Below the pieces are notes generated by a model. It was not told the origin of the DNA, made no database searches, and worked only from the letters and a program-made list of their open reading frames with translations. Both the position numbers and the translations under genes were made by a program. Below are positions 36,845 through 45,317 of a DNA stretch of 64,000 nucleotides, one piece after another. The stretch spans positions 186,001 to 250,000 of the forward strand of contig SEFT01000001.1 in assembly GCA_004144175.1 (NCBI GenBank), in the 5' to 3' direction. The stretch's first letter is position 1; each line of letters opens with the position of its first letter. The DNA comes from Sphingobacteriales bacterium (lineage in GTDB: Bacteria; Bacteroidota; Bacteroidia; Chitinophagales; Chitinophagaceae).

Positions 36845-37264
36845 CTACCACCTAATTCCCCCGACACTCAGCAATTTATCATTAGCTATATCGTATTCGT
36901 ATAACATCCTTTTATTACTGTCGATGTACAGCCATGCCTCGGTTACATACCGCTGTTCAAAGGAGTGCCCAAGCCGGTATATCAGGTAAGTGGCCGTATC
37001 AGCCTTTTCCGTCCGATCAAATATCCAGCTGAGGTGAATGGAGGTGTCCGTTTTTGCCGTCCTTACCAACTCGTTATTTCCATGTTCTATATAGTCGGCT
37101 ATCAGGTTGTTGACCCAGTCAGGAGCCTTCGCATCTACGATGTATTCCGTCGAGTCTCGCAAATTGCCGCCCGCGGCGTTGGCCGACATTTCAGAACTCT
37201 GTAGCTCTCTTCCGCCACACGACATCAGTAATAATACACACAGTGCTAGTAATGAAGCTTTCAT
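36845..37264 (-). CDS. Small lipoprotein of unknown function
   Basis: 139 residues from ATG 37264, with a lipoprotein signal MKASLLALCVLLLMSC. The mature part begins GGRELQSSEM and includes SIHLSWIFDRTEKADTATYL and AWLYIDSNKRMLYEYD, which read as a small alpha/beta domain, plausibly extracytoplasmic. No family recognised. The reading upstream to 37309 would hide the signal peptide and is rejected. Confidence 0.62.
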   Translation of the reverse strand: MKASLLALCVLLLMSCGGRELQSSEMSANAAGGNLRDSTEYIVDAKAPDWVNNLIADYIEHGNNELVRTAKTDTSIHLSWIFDRTEKADTATYLIYRLGHSFEQRYVTEAWLYIDSNKRMLYEYDIANDKLLSVGGIRW

Positions 37265-37420
37265 ATTATAGAGGTTGTATGCCCGTTTTGCCACAACCCT
37301 GCTGCACATCGTTTTGCCCTGGCCGGTAGTGTTCGTTCATCTCCCATTACCAGCAAACCTTTTAAAATTATGCCCGCAATAGGCTGACTTAAAAGATAAG
37401 GTCTTTACAATCAGATGATG

Positions 37421-38134
37421 CTATAACAGGTCAAATGCCTGTGCAAAGCGCACGATGTCGTACTGGGTCTCAGCGCCAAGCTTTCTTTTTATATTTCGGC
37501 GATGCGTCTTTACCGTATCTTCCGAAAGCGATAGTTGTTTGGCTATCTCCGGACTGTTCTTTCCGATGGCTATTTGTTTGATGATCTCCTTTTCGCGCCG
37601 GGTGAGGGACGCAAAAAGATCTTTGTTGCGGCGCAGAAAATCGTTCTCATCCAGCAGTCGTTCTATTTTATTGAACACGCTGTGCTCTTCATCTATGGGT
37701 GAGGCCAGGGTAACGGTGAGCAAAGGCTGTCCTTCATCATCCCGCATAAAAATTCTGGTGGCCGTGAAGTATAGCTTCAGGTCTGGCGATGCCTTGGTAC
37801 GCACTTGCTGAAAGTAGCTTACCACCTCATCATCGTTATTGCGTTGCAGCAAACCGAATATCAGGTTGACGTAGTAATCGATTTCTTCCTGTACAAAGAA
37901 CCGGGTAAAGTAATCGCTGCCCATGTCTACTATTTCTTGCATGGTAACGCCCAGTATGTCAAGGCCATAGGGCGACATGTAAATAACCCGCTGCTCTGCT
38001 ATATGATGTATGATGACTACAGCAGGCACATGCTGAAACCCCGCTATGCTGGAGGCAATCTCTCTGTCAATCTTTTCCTTAAGTGTCATATCCCTATGCT
38101 GCGGAACTACGTGACCATATGCCGGGCACATCAT
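37421..38134 (-). CDS. PAS-LuxR transcriptional regulator
   Basis: 237 residues. The first 150 residues are a PAS-like sensor domain (HIAEQRVIYMSPYGLDILG, then YFQQVRTKASPDLKLYFTA); the C terminus is a GerE helix-turn-helix with LTRREKEIIKQIAIGKNSPE and LSLSEDTVKTHRRNIKRKL. There is no receiver domain, so it is a one-component regulator that would respond to a small ligand or redox signal in the cytoplasm. Two adjacent ATGs (38134, 38131) serve as start; ATG 38089 is a possible shorter start. Stands alone. Confidence 0.82.
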   Translation of the reverse strand: MMCPAYGHVVPQHRDMTLKEKIDREIASSIAGFQHVPAVVIIHHIAEQRVIYMSPYGLDILGVTMQEIVDMGSDYFTRFFVQEEIDYYVNLIFGLLQRNNDDEVVSYFQQVRTKASPDLKLYFTATRIFMRDDEGQPLLTVTLASPIDEEHSVFNKIERLLDENDFLRRNKDLFASLTRREKEIIKQIAIGKNSPEIAKQLSLSEDTVKTHRRNIKRKLGAETQYDIVRFAQAFDLL

Positions 38135-38226
38135 TAATAATTACTCACATGTAGGTATTGTTGCGACCCGGATATGTTAGTTCCTTTGCATGTCTAAGTT
38201 AACTAGCGTCATTTTAAGTTTCAAAT

Positions 38227-39093
38227 ATGAGATATCTAAACTTGAGGAGTCTATTGGTATTAGTAGCCGCTTCGGCCTTGTTCATGTCGGGTTGCGACAA
38301 GAAAGGCGAGGAACTGGTGAATGAGCACATACTCGACGGCTTTTATAAGTCAGCATCGGGAATGGAAATAAAGGTGGACGGCTCTACCGCAGTAGTTACA
38401 CGCTTTGGCTCCTCTATACATACCTTACAAAAAGACCCGAAAGTTTTTAAGATCGGTGATCCATATATCAAGAACATTGTGAGAACCGGACCGGAACAAT
38501 GGGTGGGGGATGTAATAAACTACGATTGGGACTTTGATGATAGCGTGCTGACCATAAAATACGACAATATGAAAATAAGGTTGGGTTTTGCGAGCGATGA
38601 TATTTTTCTGGATGATGCAAAAGGTGATAAAATTTTTGAAAAATTCACACCATCTACCGGTGGTGGCGGCGGCACCGGCGGTACTGGTGGCGGTGGCGGC
38701 ACAGGTGGTGGCGGCAATGGTGGCGGTGGCAACGGTACTGGCTCGGACACCTTGCACAAAGAAAAATATGAGGGAAAGAAATACGGAGAGGTTCCAATAG
38801 TATTTACTGTTCCCGCAGGATACAAATCTATAACCATCCGTACTGCAGAATTCGGACTGTACGACAGAAACTACGCAGACATGTTCGTGCGGAAGGGTAC
38901 TGAGCCTGAAATTACTCATACGTATCCCCCTAACGTCTCTTCATATACCTGGGAAGCCGATCATGCAGGCATCAACCCGAACAGAGACCAGGAAGTCTAC
39001 ACGATCAGCAATCCGTCAGGCACGTACTATATCACCCTCTATGGCTACAATATGGATTTTACATCCTGGTTGGTGATAACAGGAACAAAATAA
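38227..39093 (+). CDS. Lipoprotein with glycine-rich linker and PPC-like domain
   Basis: 288 residues. The lipobox is FMSGC near residue 23. An N-terminal domain (about 30-140) of unknown type is followed by an almost pure glycine linker of about 35 residues (with a few T, N and S, coded mainly by GGT/GGC), then a C-terminal domain (about 185-288) with YADMFVRKGTEPEITHTYPP and SNPSGTYYITLYGYNMDF, which resembles the bacterial pre-peptidase C-terminal (PPC) beta fold. It is probably surface-exposed. The linker coding sequence is repetitive and may vary in length among strains. Confidence 0.72.
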   Translation: MRYLNLRSLLVLVAASALFMSGCDKKGEELVNEHILDGFYKSASGMEIKVDGSTAVVTRFGSSIHTLQKDPKVFKIGDPYIKNIVRTGPEQWVGDVINYDWDFDDSVLTIKYDNMKIRLGFASDDIFLDDAKGDKIFEKFTPSTGGGGGTGGTGGGGGTGGGGNGGGGNGTGSDTLHKEKYEGKKYGEVPIVFTVPAGYKSITIRTAEFGLYDRNYADMFVRKGTEPEITHTYPPNVSSYTWEADHAGINPNRDQEVYTISNPSGTYYITLYGYNMDFTSWLVITGTK

Positions 39094-39116
39094 TAAATGC
39101 TACCGGCCCCCACCCT

Positions 39117-39147
39117 AAAGCCGCAATGTATGTTGCGGCTTTTTTGT
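39117..39147 (+). terminator. Intrinsic terminator
   Basis: AAAGCCGCAA pairs with TTGCGGCTTT around TGTATG, followed by TTTTGTTTG; it ends the lipoprotein transcript. Confidence 0.85.
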
Positions 39148-39272
39148 TTGCCTTGTGTTACCTCTGTTCAGCACAGGGGCTTATTAGCATTATCCGCTAA
39201 CCGATCCTCGTATCGATTAAGCGAACTCAGAATCATATTTGACTGGACCTTTTTCTGCGTTATGCCTCCACC

Positions 39273-39298
39273 TGCACTAGTCGCGCACGACTAGTGCA
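39273..39298. repeat. 11-bp inverted repeat
   Basis: TGCACTAGTCG, loop CGCA, then the perfect complement. No T run follows, so it is not a usual terminator; it could be an operator or the remnant of an element end. Confidence 0.6.
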
Positions 39299-39367
39299 AT
39301 TTACCCATCAATATTTTAGTCTGCCCTTTTTCACACCCCCTTCTTACTGGCTTGCTACTGTACGTCA

Positions 39368-39485
39368 GCAGCAAGGGAGCAGCATAACGGCAGCACAGGA
39401 GCACCCTGAAAGCAGCACAGCAACAGCTACACAGCTACGTAACGGCAGCACAGCAACAGCATAGCAGCACCTTTACAGCACCGTG
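39368..39485 (+). repeat. Imperfect AGCAGCACAGCAACAGC repeats
   Basis: About 110 nt built of variants such as CGGCAGCACAG (twice), AGCACAGCAACAGC (twice) and AGCAGCA, with almost no T. It is not an exact tandem repeat. Confidence 0.6.
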
Positions 39486-39802
39486 AGCCTATATCAAACC
39501 TGCATTAAACGGACATTTAACCTGTAGTGAACCGCGAAAAATGCAAAGACTGCCCGAACGTTATACAAACAACTGATTTTCCCTTGCGAATTATCATTTT
39601 TGTCTCTGGTACCATCTGGAAATTTGGGGGTGTGCATCGCATTCCATTTGAATATATGCTTCCGGGTAAAGGCGTGTAGCCGCGTCCACCAACGGCTGCC
39701 ATTGGGTAGGCTATCAATGCTATAGCCTTTGCTTAACATTGATATAACAATAGATATTAAAAAACAGCTATTCAGATAGGGGTAAGTTTTATGTCAAACG
39801 TA

Positions 39803-39810
39803 TATGTTTG
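39803..39810 (+). promoter_or_regulatory. -7 box that fixes the start of the PIG-L-like gene
   Basis: TATGTTTG fits TAnnTTTG. The ATG at 39804 lies inside the box, so translation must start later; GTG at 39831 is 20 nt downstream. Confidence 0.55.
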
Positions 39811-39830
39811 TATATACGCAACTTACGGCA

Positions 39831-41039
39831 GTGAAAAACCTCCTTTTAATAGCTTTTCTGACATTGGCCTTTCTCAGGTCATGGTCGCAGGATCTTTCGT
39901 TTTACGTATATGCCCACCCCGACGACTGGCAGCTATTCATGGGCACCAACGCCTTCGACGATATAGCTGCGGGCTATACAAAGAAGGTGGTAATGATACA
40001 GCTAAGCGCGGCGGAGCAAGGTAACGGCACCAATCTGCAAACCTACTACAATGGCAGAAGCTACCTGCCCTTTTACCTGGCAAGGCTCAGCGGCAGCGAA
40101 AAGTCAGTGCAGTTTGCTTCCGATACCCGGTCGGCACACGGGCAGTGGAAGTCTAACATGGAAGTGGTAAATGGCCATAATATCCTTAAAAAAGTCTACA
40201 AGAACGTCGTCATGTACACGCTCTTTCTCTCAGACGATGGATCGCTGTCGCAAATGTACCATGATAATAAAGGTATTGGCGCGATAGATGGGTCAGCGAC
40301 TTATACGTCTCGTGAAGATCTGGTGAAGACCATCGGTCAGATATTTTCATTCGAGTCGATAGGTTATGCAGCACATCGCCGTAACCTGTACATAACCGAC
40401 CCTGATGCCTGCCAAAATCCGGGTGAAAACTCTGACCATAAGGTAGCTGCCCTGATAGCTGCTACAGCCAATACTACGCATGGGATGCACATGCAGGCCT
40501 ACGAAACGTATTGCACGAAGGATAAGCCTGTAAACCTCACCGGCGAAGAGATTGCTAAAAAAGCTGCACTCTTTGCGCTTGCAGATCTTGGCCGGACCGA
40601 GAATAATATCTGGTCAACATTTGTGGTACATGACCGGGAAGACCATCATATCAACTGGCTTAGCAGGCAGTACGTACGCGACTTTGGGGAGAATGAGTTT
40701 TTCTACGCTACGCAGAATGTACCCTGTAACGAAAGGTCGCCGCAGAAACCGACAAAAGATGACCGGGTTATCACAGCTCCAACCACAAGGCATGTCTATC
40801 TTTCACCAAATCCGCTGACCATTCATTTCGATCTTACTTACGAAGTAGTTGTAGAAGGGCAAGTAAGGATAGATGTATTAGACTCTAGTGGACGCCCTAT
40901 GGGTACAGTGCTGAATGAGCGGCAGCCGGCCGGTATGCACAGTTTAAGATATAACACCTTGTCGCTGATTGCAGGGCAATACATACTAATGCTGCAAACA
41001 GCAACCTATAACGAGGTAGTGAAGTTCATCAAAAACTAA
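39831..41039 (+). CDS. Secreted PIG-L-like deacetylase with T9SS sorting domain
   Basis: 402 residues from GTG 39831, which gives a clean signal peptide MKNLLLIAFLTLAFLRSWSQ. The catalytic block FYVYAHPDDWQLFMG (about 24-38) is the AHPDD zinc motif of PIG-L/MshB-type N-acetylglucosamine deacetylases, with tryptophan in place of the usual glutamate; NPGENSDHKVAALIAA supplies a further histidine as third ligand. The last 80 residues (VYLSPNPLTIHFDLTYEV to VVKFIKN) are a type A T9SS sorting domain, so the enzyme goes to the cell surface or outside. It sits 7 nt before a metal-less paralogue. Substrate unknown; an acetylated glycan is likely. Confidence 0.82.
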   Translation: MKNLLLIAFLTLAFLRSWSQDLSFYVYAHPDDWQLFMGTNAFDDIAAGYTKKVVMIQLSAAEQGNGTNLQTYYNGRSYLPFYLARLSGSEKSVQFASDTRSAHGQWKSNMEVVNGHNILKKVYKNVVMYTLFLSDDGSLSQMYHDNKGIGAIDGSATYTSREDLVKTIGQIFSFESIGYAAHRRNLYITDPDACQNPGENSDHKVAALIAATANTTHGMHMQAYETYCTKDKPVNLTGEEIAKKAALFALADLGRTENNIWSTFVVHDREDHHINWLSRQYVRDFGENEFFYATQNVPCNERSPQKPTKDDRVITAPTTRHVYLSPNPLTIHFDLTYEVVVEGQVRIDVLDSSGRPMGTVLNERQPAGMHSLRYNTLSLIAGQYILMLQTATYNEVVKFIKN

Positions 41040-41046
41040 AACACAA

Positions 41047-41982
41047 GTGAATCGGTTTACGAAATATGCCCTTACGCTAGCGATCACCGCCGGATGTGTA
41101 GCCTGCAAGGCGCAGGAGCTGCAGACGAGCTTTTACGTACTAGGCCAGCCCAACCAGTTTCAATTATTTATGAGTGGCGATGCAGGCAACGATATATATG
41201 CTACACGCGATATGAAAAACAGGGTAGTCTTTATACATCTTACATCGGGTGATGGCAGCTGTTCACCGGGAGCTATATTAAATACTCCTTACTACGAAGC
41301 CCGCGAGGCCGGTACCCGAAAGGCTATACAGCTAATGGCTACTTATGAGCATACACCCGGCGGCCAGGATTGGCCACTTTGGTTTGATGTGTGGGAGCAT
41401 CGTGCCAATACGGAAAACCTTAGCTTTAATGGCCACAGCATACAGCGTAAGCAATATAAAAATGTGTATTGCTACTACCTGCGTCTGCCCGACGGCTGCG
41501 GCTCTAAAGGACTGCATGGTGAAAGCATGGCTTATCTTAGGGATGGCCATATCTCATCCGTAACGGCAATAGATGGCAGCACTACGTACCACAGCTGGGC
41601 CGACCTGACCGGCACGCTCAATGCCATTATGAACTATGAGATAAGCAAGTGCAGCGATACTGCCAAAGCCTGGCTACATGTCGCTGATACAGACACGTCC
41701 ATCAATCCAGGTGATCACGCCGATAATATTGCCGCAGCACAAGCGGGTATGGAGGCCTTTTCGACAGTGGCCCAAAAACATGCTGTGCATATGCATCAGG
41801 AGTTCAGCACAGCAGCACTGCCCGAGAATGAGCCTGCTGATCAGATTGCCAAACGTGCAGCTATGTATGCAGCAGCCGACTATGCAGCTACAAGCTTATC
41901 TGAGCCATCCCGGTGGTCTTCTGCTGATCTTATATTTCTTTCAAGGGCCTACGCGCGTACCGTTTTTTACCACAATAAGTAG
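41047..41982 (+). CDS. PIG-L-like paralogue without zinc ligands
   Basis: 311 residues starting at GTG 41047, with an N-terminal signal peptide ending near VACKAQ. It aligns with the preceding protein along its length (SFYVLGQPNQFQLFMSGDAG against SFYVYAHPDDWQLFMGTNAF; AIDGSTTYHSWADL against AIDGSATYTSREDL). The zinc motif AHPDD is changed to GQPNQ and the later SDH to ADN, so all three metal ligands are lost. It also has no T9SS domain. It is probably not a deacetylase; a glycan-binding or partner role is possible. Cotranscribed with the active copy. Confidence 0.78.
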   Translation: MNRFTKYALTLAITAGCVACKAQELQTSFYVLGQPNQFQLFMSGDAGNDIYATRDMKNRVVFIHLTSGDGSCSPGAILNTPYYEAREAGTRKAIQLMATYEHTPGGQDWPLWFDVWEHRANTENLSFNGHSIQRKQYKNVYCYYLRLPDGCGSKGLHGESMAYLRDGHISSVTAIDGSTTYHSWADLTGTLNAIMNYEISKCSDTAKAWLHVADTDTSINPGDHADNIAAAQAGMEAFSTVAQKHAVHMHQEFSTAALPENEPADQIAKRAAMYAAADYAATSLSEPSRWSSADLIFLSRAYARTVFYHNK

Positions 41983-42003
41983 CAACATTGCTTAGCGCCT
42001 TGC

Positions 42004-42052
42004 TGCAAATAAAAAGCCGCGCTACTATACGTAGCACGGCTTTTTATTTGCA
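42004..42052. terminator. Long bidirectional terminator
   Basis: Perfect 16-bp outer stem TGCAAATAAAAAGCCG, extended inward by GCTAC/GTAGC after one mismatch. Between convergent genes. Confidence 0.92.
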
Positions 42053-42075
42053 ATGGACTCCTGTCTGGCAGATCA

Positions 42076-43575
42076 CTACTGCTTAACGATTCTAACAACT
42101 TCACTGAAGCCGCCATCTGTATATTTAAGCATGTAGATACCCGCAGGGAATTTGCTGATATCAATACTTGTTGCCTTGCTATTAACAGCTTGCGTATGCA
42201 GGGTGCTGCCATTAAGACTGCTGATGGTTACATGACCGTCAACTGCGGTTTTGCCGTTGATGTCAAGAGTGATCATATTATGTGCAGGATTAGGGTATAC
42301 CGACATGGTAACTGCGTTGCCGGCTACGTTTCCTACAGCTGTGGGGAAGGTGCGGAACGAGGTTGTATTCCAGTCGGATGTAGATGCAAAGCCCTGGTCT
42401 TCGCAAATGCTGCGTACATGGAAGTAATATACCTGTCCGTCCTTCATCGGGAAGGCCTGGAAGCTATTGGCCAGTATCTTGGTTCCCTTTCCTATCGGTG
42501 TTGGCGATTGAGATACTTCATAGTCGTATGCTATTGCTGTTGGTGCTTTTCCCCAATAAACTACGGCTCTGTCAGAAGTTACATAGTCAACAGCCAATAC
42601 CGGCGGGCGGCAAATGGTGCGTGTGGTGAATGAATCAAGCACCCATTCAGTCCTTACGGTAGGGCTACAGTTCGATCTCAGAAAAACATAGTATTTGGTG
42701 CCCTCATCCAGATTAGTAAGGCTGGCAGTAGTACCGGTGGTATTTACTGTAGTTACAGGTAGGGGAGTGCCCGGAGCCATGTTGATTTTGCTAACAAAAT
42801 AGTCAAAGTTGGTGCTGCCTGTCGAAGCATTCCATTTAAGATCAGCGGAATTTGGTGTAATGTTCTTTACTGAAATGGTCGGCTTGTCACAGTTAAGCGT
42901 TTTGAATTCTTTTTTTTGCCACTCTGACCAGCCAAGGGTGCCACCACAGTTTTGGCGCACGTGCAGGTAGTAGGTGGTGTTTGGTATAAGGCCTGTTGCG
43001 GTATAAGTTACACCGACGGTACCGGTACCCGTTGCCGGAGGTGTAGCCGAGGTCGTCACTGCATATTCGTAACCTATTGGCGTATTAAAGCCAGGCGTCC
43101 AACTCAAGTTGGCTGACGATACTGTAATACCTGTTGCTGGCTGTGGCGTAGGCACCGAGCAGCCTGCCCATACGGCAGCCGCCGTAAAGGAAATAGTTTC
43201 GGTAGTGCAGTTGTCGCGGTAAAAGTGTGCTTTCGCTACACCCGTATAGGTAGCTGTAAATATAGCGCACACACCGCCTGTAGCATCGGATGCCCATGTG
43301 ATCACCGCTCCGCTAGCGTCCCTTACAGTTACCGATGTGCCAAGCGCAGGGGATGGGTTAGTACCGCCTATTAATGAGCAGTTTCCTACCATATAGGTAC
43401 GTCCTGATACAATATTTATGTCAATAATGTTTTGTTTCCAGGTTCCCGTTTGAGTTACCGGTACATTGATAGTTGCCGGTGTGAATGTCGTCCAGAAATA
43501 AGCACTGCCAATTGGGCATTGCGCATTTGCAATTAAGGAAGCTGTTAAAGACAAAAAGAGTAAAATATATTTCAT
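42076..43575 (-). CDS. Secreted fibronectin type III protein with T9SS sorting domain
   Basis: 499 residues: signal peptide (MKYILLFLSLTASLIANAQ), an N-terminal beta domain with six or so cysteines (to about 140), three fibronectin type III repeats (each with the Y-Y-x-x-V-R pattern: TTYYLHVRQNCGG, TKYYVFLRSNCSP, QVYYFHVRSICED), then a type A T9SS sorting domain (SVYPNPAHNMITLDINGK to EVVRIVKQ). It would be exported by the Por machinery and attached to the surface or released. Function likely adhesive or structural; no catalytic domain seen. Confidence 0.85.
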   Translation of the reverse strand: MKYILLFLSLTASLIANAQCPIGSAYFWTTFTPATINVPVTQTGTWKQNIIDINIVSGRTYMVGNCSLIGGTNPSPALGTSVTVRDASGAVITWASDATGGVCAIFTATYTGVAKAHFYRDNCTTETISFTAAAVWAGCSVPTPQPATGITVSSANLSWTPGFNTPIGYEYAVTTSATPPATGTGTVGVTYTATGLIPNTTYYLHVRQNCGGTLGWSEWQKKEFKTLNCDKPTISVKNITPNSADLKWNASTGSTNFDYFVSKINMAPGTPLPVTTVNTTGTTASLTNLDEGTKYYVFLRSNCSPTVRTEWVLDSFTTRTICRPPVLAVDYVTSDRAVVYWGKAPTAIAYDYEVSQSPTPIGKGTKILANSFQAFPMKDGQVYYFHVRSICEDQGFASTSDWNTTSFRTFPTAVGNVAGNAVTMSVYPNPAHNMITLDINGKTAVDGHVTISSLNGSTLHTQAVNSKATSIDISKFPAGIYMLKYTDGGFSEVVRIVKQ

Positions 43576-43770
43576 TTGCTTTTAAGATTATCAGCTAAAG
43601 TTAATGTTTTTTGCCTTATAGTATACTTTTATAGAAATAGGTCTGGGGTGAAAGAAGGGGTATATGCTATTCTATTGCGGCAAACTCTTATTGCTTTATT
43701 TATGTACAGACCTCAGCTAATAAGACTTAGCCTGCATCTTTTTTAAATCATTGCTATATCAAATAGTAAG

Positions 43771-43805
43771 ATGATAAAAAGCCTGTTCTTATATAGAACA
43801 GGCTT
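43771..43805 (-). terminator. Intrinsic terminator
   Basis: AAGCCTGTTCT with its complement around TATAT; on the minus strand the stem runs into TTTTTATCAT, after the 95-residue gene. Confidence 0.82.
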
Positions 43806-43826
43806 GTGGGGGACAAAGAATGGCGC

Positions 43827-44114
43827 CTAAGATATAACCGCAAATGCCTGCGCCATATCGCTTTCGTCATAATAGTTTACATAAAACTCAACTTCGGAGC
43901 CCGCGGCCGGTGCCCACGAAACACTGCCTCCGGCGGTTACGCGTTCATTTACTTTTTGCACATCATTTTCGAAGATGGCGAAGTTTGCAGTTCCTTTCGC
44001 AATAGGCGACAGTTCCAGCTTTATATTGCTAACGCTGGTGAGCTTACCTGTAAATAAAGACCTCATGGTAGAAGTGTCATTCAAAAGCCTTGCGTCAATT
44101 ACTTGAGTTGCCAT
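43827..44114 (-). CDS. 95-residue protein of unknown function
   Basis: Starts MATQVIDARLLNDTSTMR and ends DESDMAQAFAVIS. No signal peptide or membrane helix; the composition suggests a small beta-sandwich (alternating hydrophobic residues in NIKLELSPIAKGTANFAIFE and SEVEFYVNYYDE). It has its own terminator and is divergent from the ACP-like gene with only 20 nt between starts, so the two share a regulatory region. I do not recognise a family. Confidence 0.6.
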   Translation of the reverse strand: MATQVIDARLLNDTSTMRSLFTGKLTSVSNIKLELSPIAKGTANFAIFENDVQKVNERVTAGGSVSWAPAAGSEVEFYVNYYDESDMAQAFAVIS

Positions 44115-44134
44115 AGTTTTTTTGTTTTGTGGTG

Positions 44135-44590
44135 ATGAAAGTTGTTAATATGACAAATGTATATAAGTGGCTGTGGCCGGGTGCAGGTATTATAACGGAT
44201 AGCTGCACCGTGAGAATGACCCGTGTAGATGATCGTATTAGTGAATTAGCAAGAAAGCGCAATCTTATCCAGGACAAGTTTCGTCGGTTCGTATCATCGC
44301 AATGCAAATCATACATTTGTGAAAACTTACGTATGGGTCTTGATTCAGTAGCATTGGTACTATTTATAGAAAACGAATTTGGCTTCAGGATGCTCGATTC
44401 CGAAGCTGAAGCAACGCATACGGTAGGTGATATGCAGGCTTTGGTATGGCGATACATTGGCAACCGCGGTATAATGACCGAAGAAGAGATGAAACTGAAG
44501 CTAAGGGATATTATTTCAAGTCAGCTTGCCATTGCACTCGAAGATATTTCCGCAGAAAAATCTTTTGTACGGGATTTCGGTATTAGCTGA
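44135..44590 (+). pseudogene. Truncated tandem acyl carrier protein-like gene
   Basis: 151 residues. Residues 58-110 match the second half of an acyl carrier protein: ENLRMGLDSVALVLFIENEF with Ser71 as phosphopantetheine site, then THTVGDMQALVWRYI. Residues 116-151 look like the start of a second carrier domain (KLKLRDIISSQLAIALEDIS, EKSFVRDFGIS), but the chain stops right where a second DSL serine should come. The next bases stay open in another frame for about 30 codons (44589-44690). So the gene is either decayed or naturally ends there. The start could be GTG 44129, ATG 44135 or ATG 44150. Confidence 0.5.
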
Positions 44591-45317
44591 TAATGCCAGA
44601 TTTTTACCTGTAGATATACACATTACAGAGTTGCCTGGCCGATTACTAAACAATAGGGAGGTGTGCAAATCCATATAAGCCATCGGTTTTTCCGCAGCTT
44701 TGCATAAACAATTATAGTTATAACAAAACCAACAAACTTCCCCCGGTATGCCGCCACGTCGGTGCACGTATAGCCGTACTCCCGGGCAAACGGGTACCAT
44801 GGGGTATGATGTTTATCCGGTTATATAGAAATGCTGTATCGCGAAGAATCGATGCGGCTTGATTTCAGCCCATAGCTATGGCGCGCTGCTGACCGATTTT
44901 GTCTGGGATTTTTACGCCTTTCGGCTATTTGCAGATAGCGCTAAATACCACAAAGACAAGGCATGTCCGAAACAAGTAAGGTTCGGGCTTAGCGTAGGAT
45001 GATACAGATAACTGAAAAATATATTGCCAATAGAAAGTGTATTATTCGCTTATCCTGATTAACTATCTGCTAAAATATTAACAACAATTATAGTTATATT
45101 ATGATAAATTTTTCCATAACGTTTTAATAATCCAACCTTTAGCAGCGTTTACACGTCTTATTTTCCATATAACAACAGACTGCGCCCTCGTACGTACCCC
45201 ACCGTTCCCCTTTACTATGCTGCTGTTATATTGCCGTCAGTTGATGCCGTGTTTATATGCATTAAAATATAGTTGTTGGCTGGCCTATTATTAACCAATT
45301 GTTATAAACGTAAAAAA
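44591..45317. other. 727-nt stretch without an intact gene
   Basis: Several short open pieces follow the truncated ACP; one reads SYGALLTDFVWDFYAFRLFA in the plus frame near 44875-44935. They resemble coding sequence in codon use but no start or continuous frame exists, so they may be remains of a broken gene. No promoter or terminator of note except the AT-rich area at 45050-45130 upstream of the T9SS cargo gene. Confidence 0.35.

Larger units (their letters stand above)
39148..39802. other. 650-nt gene-free stretch with two repeats
   Basis: I find no credible gene. Two structures stand out: an 11-bp perfect inverted repeat at 39273-39298 and a purine-skewed AGCAGCACAGCAACAGC-like stretch at about 39368-39485. 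Two short open frames on the minus strand around 39500-39740 lack any supporting motif or start signal. Confidence 0.6.

Noticed and set aside
38650-38750. GGT/GGC repeats resembling a satellite or CRISPR-like array
   Set aside because: They are codons of the glycine linker of the lipoprotein gene, without spacers.
39494-39739. Two overlapping minus-strand frames of 66 and 81 codons
   Set aside because: No signal, motif or promoter; different frames over the same bases.
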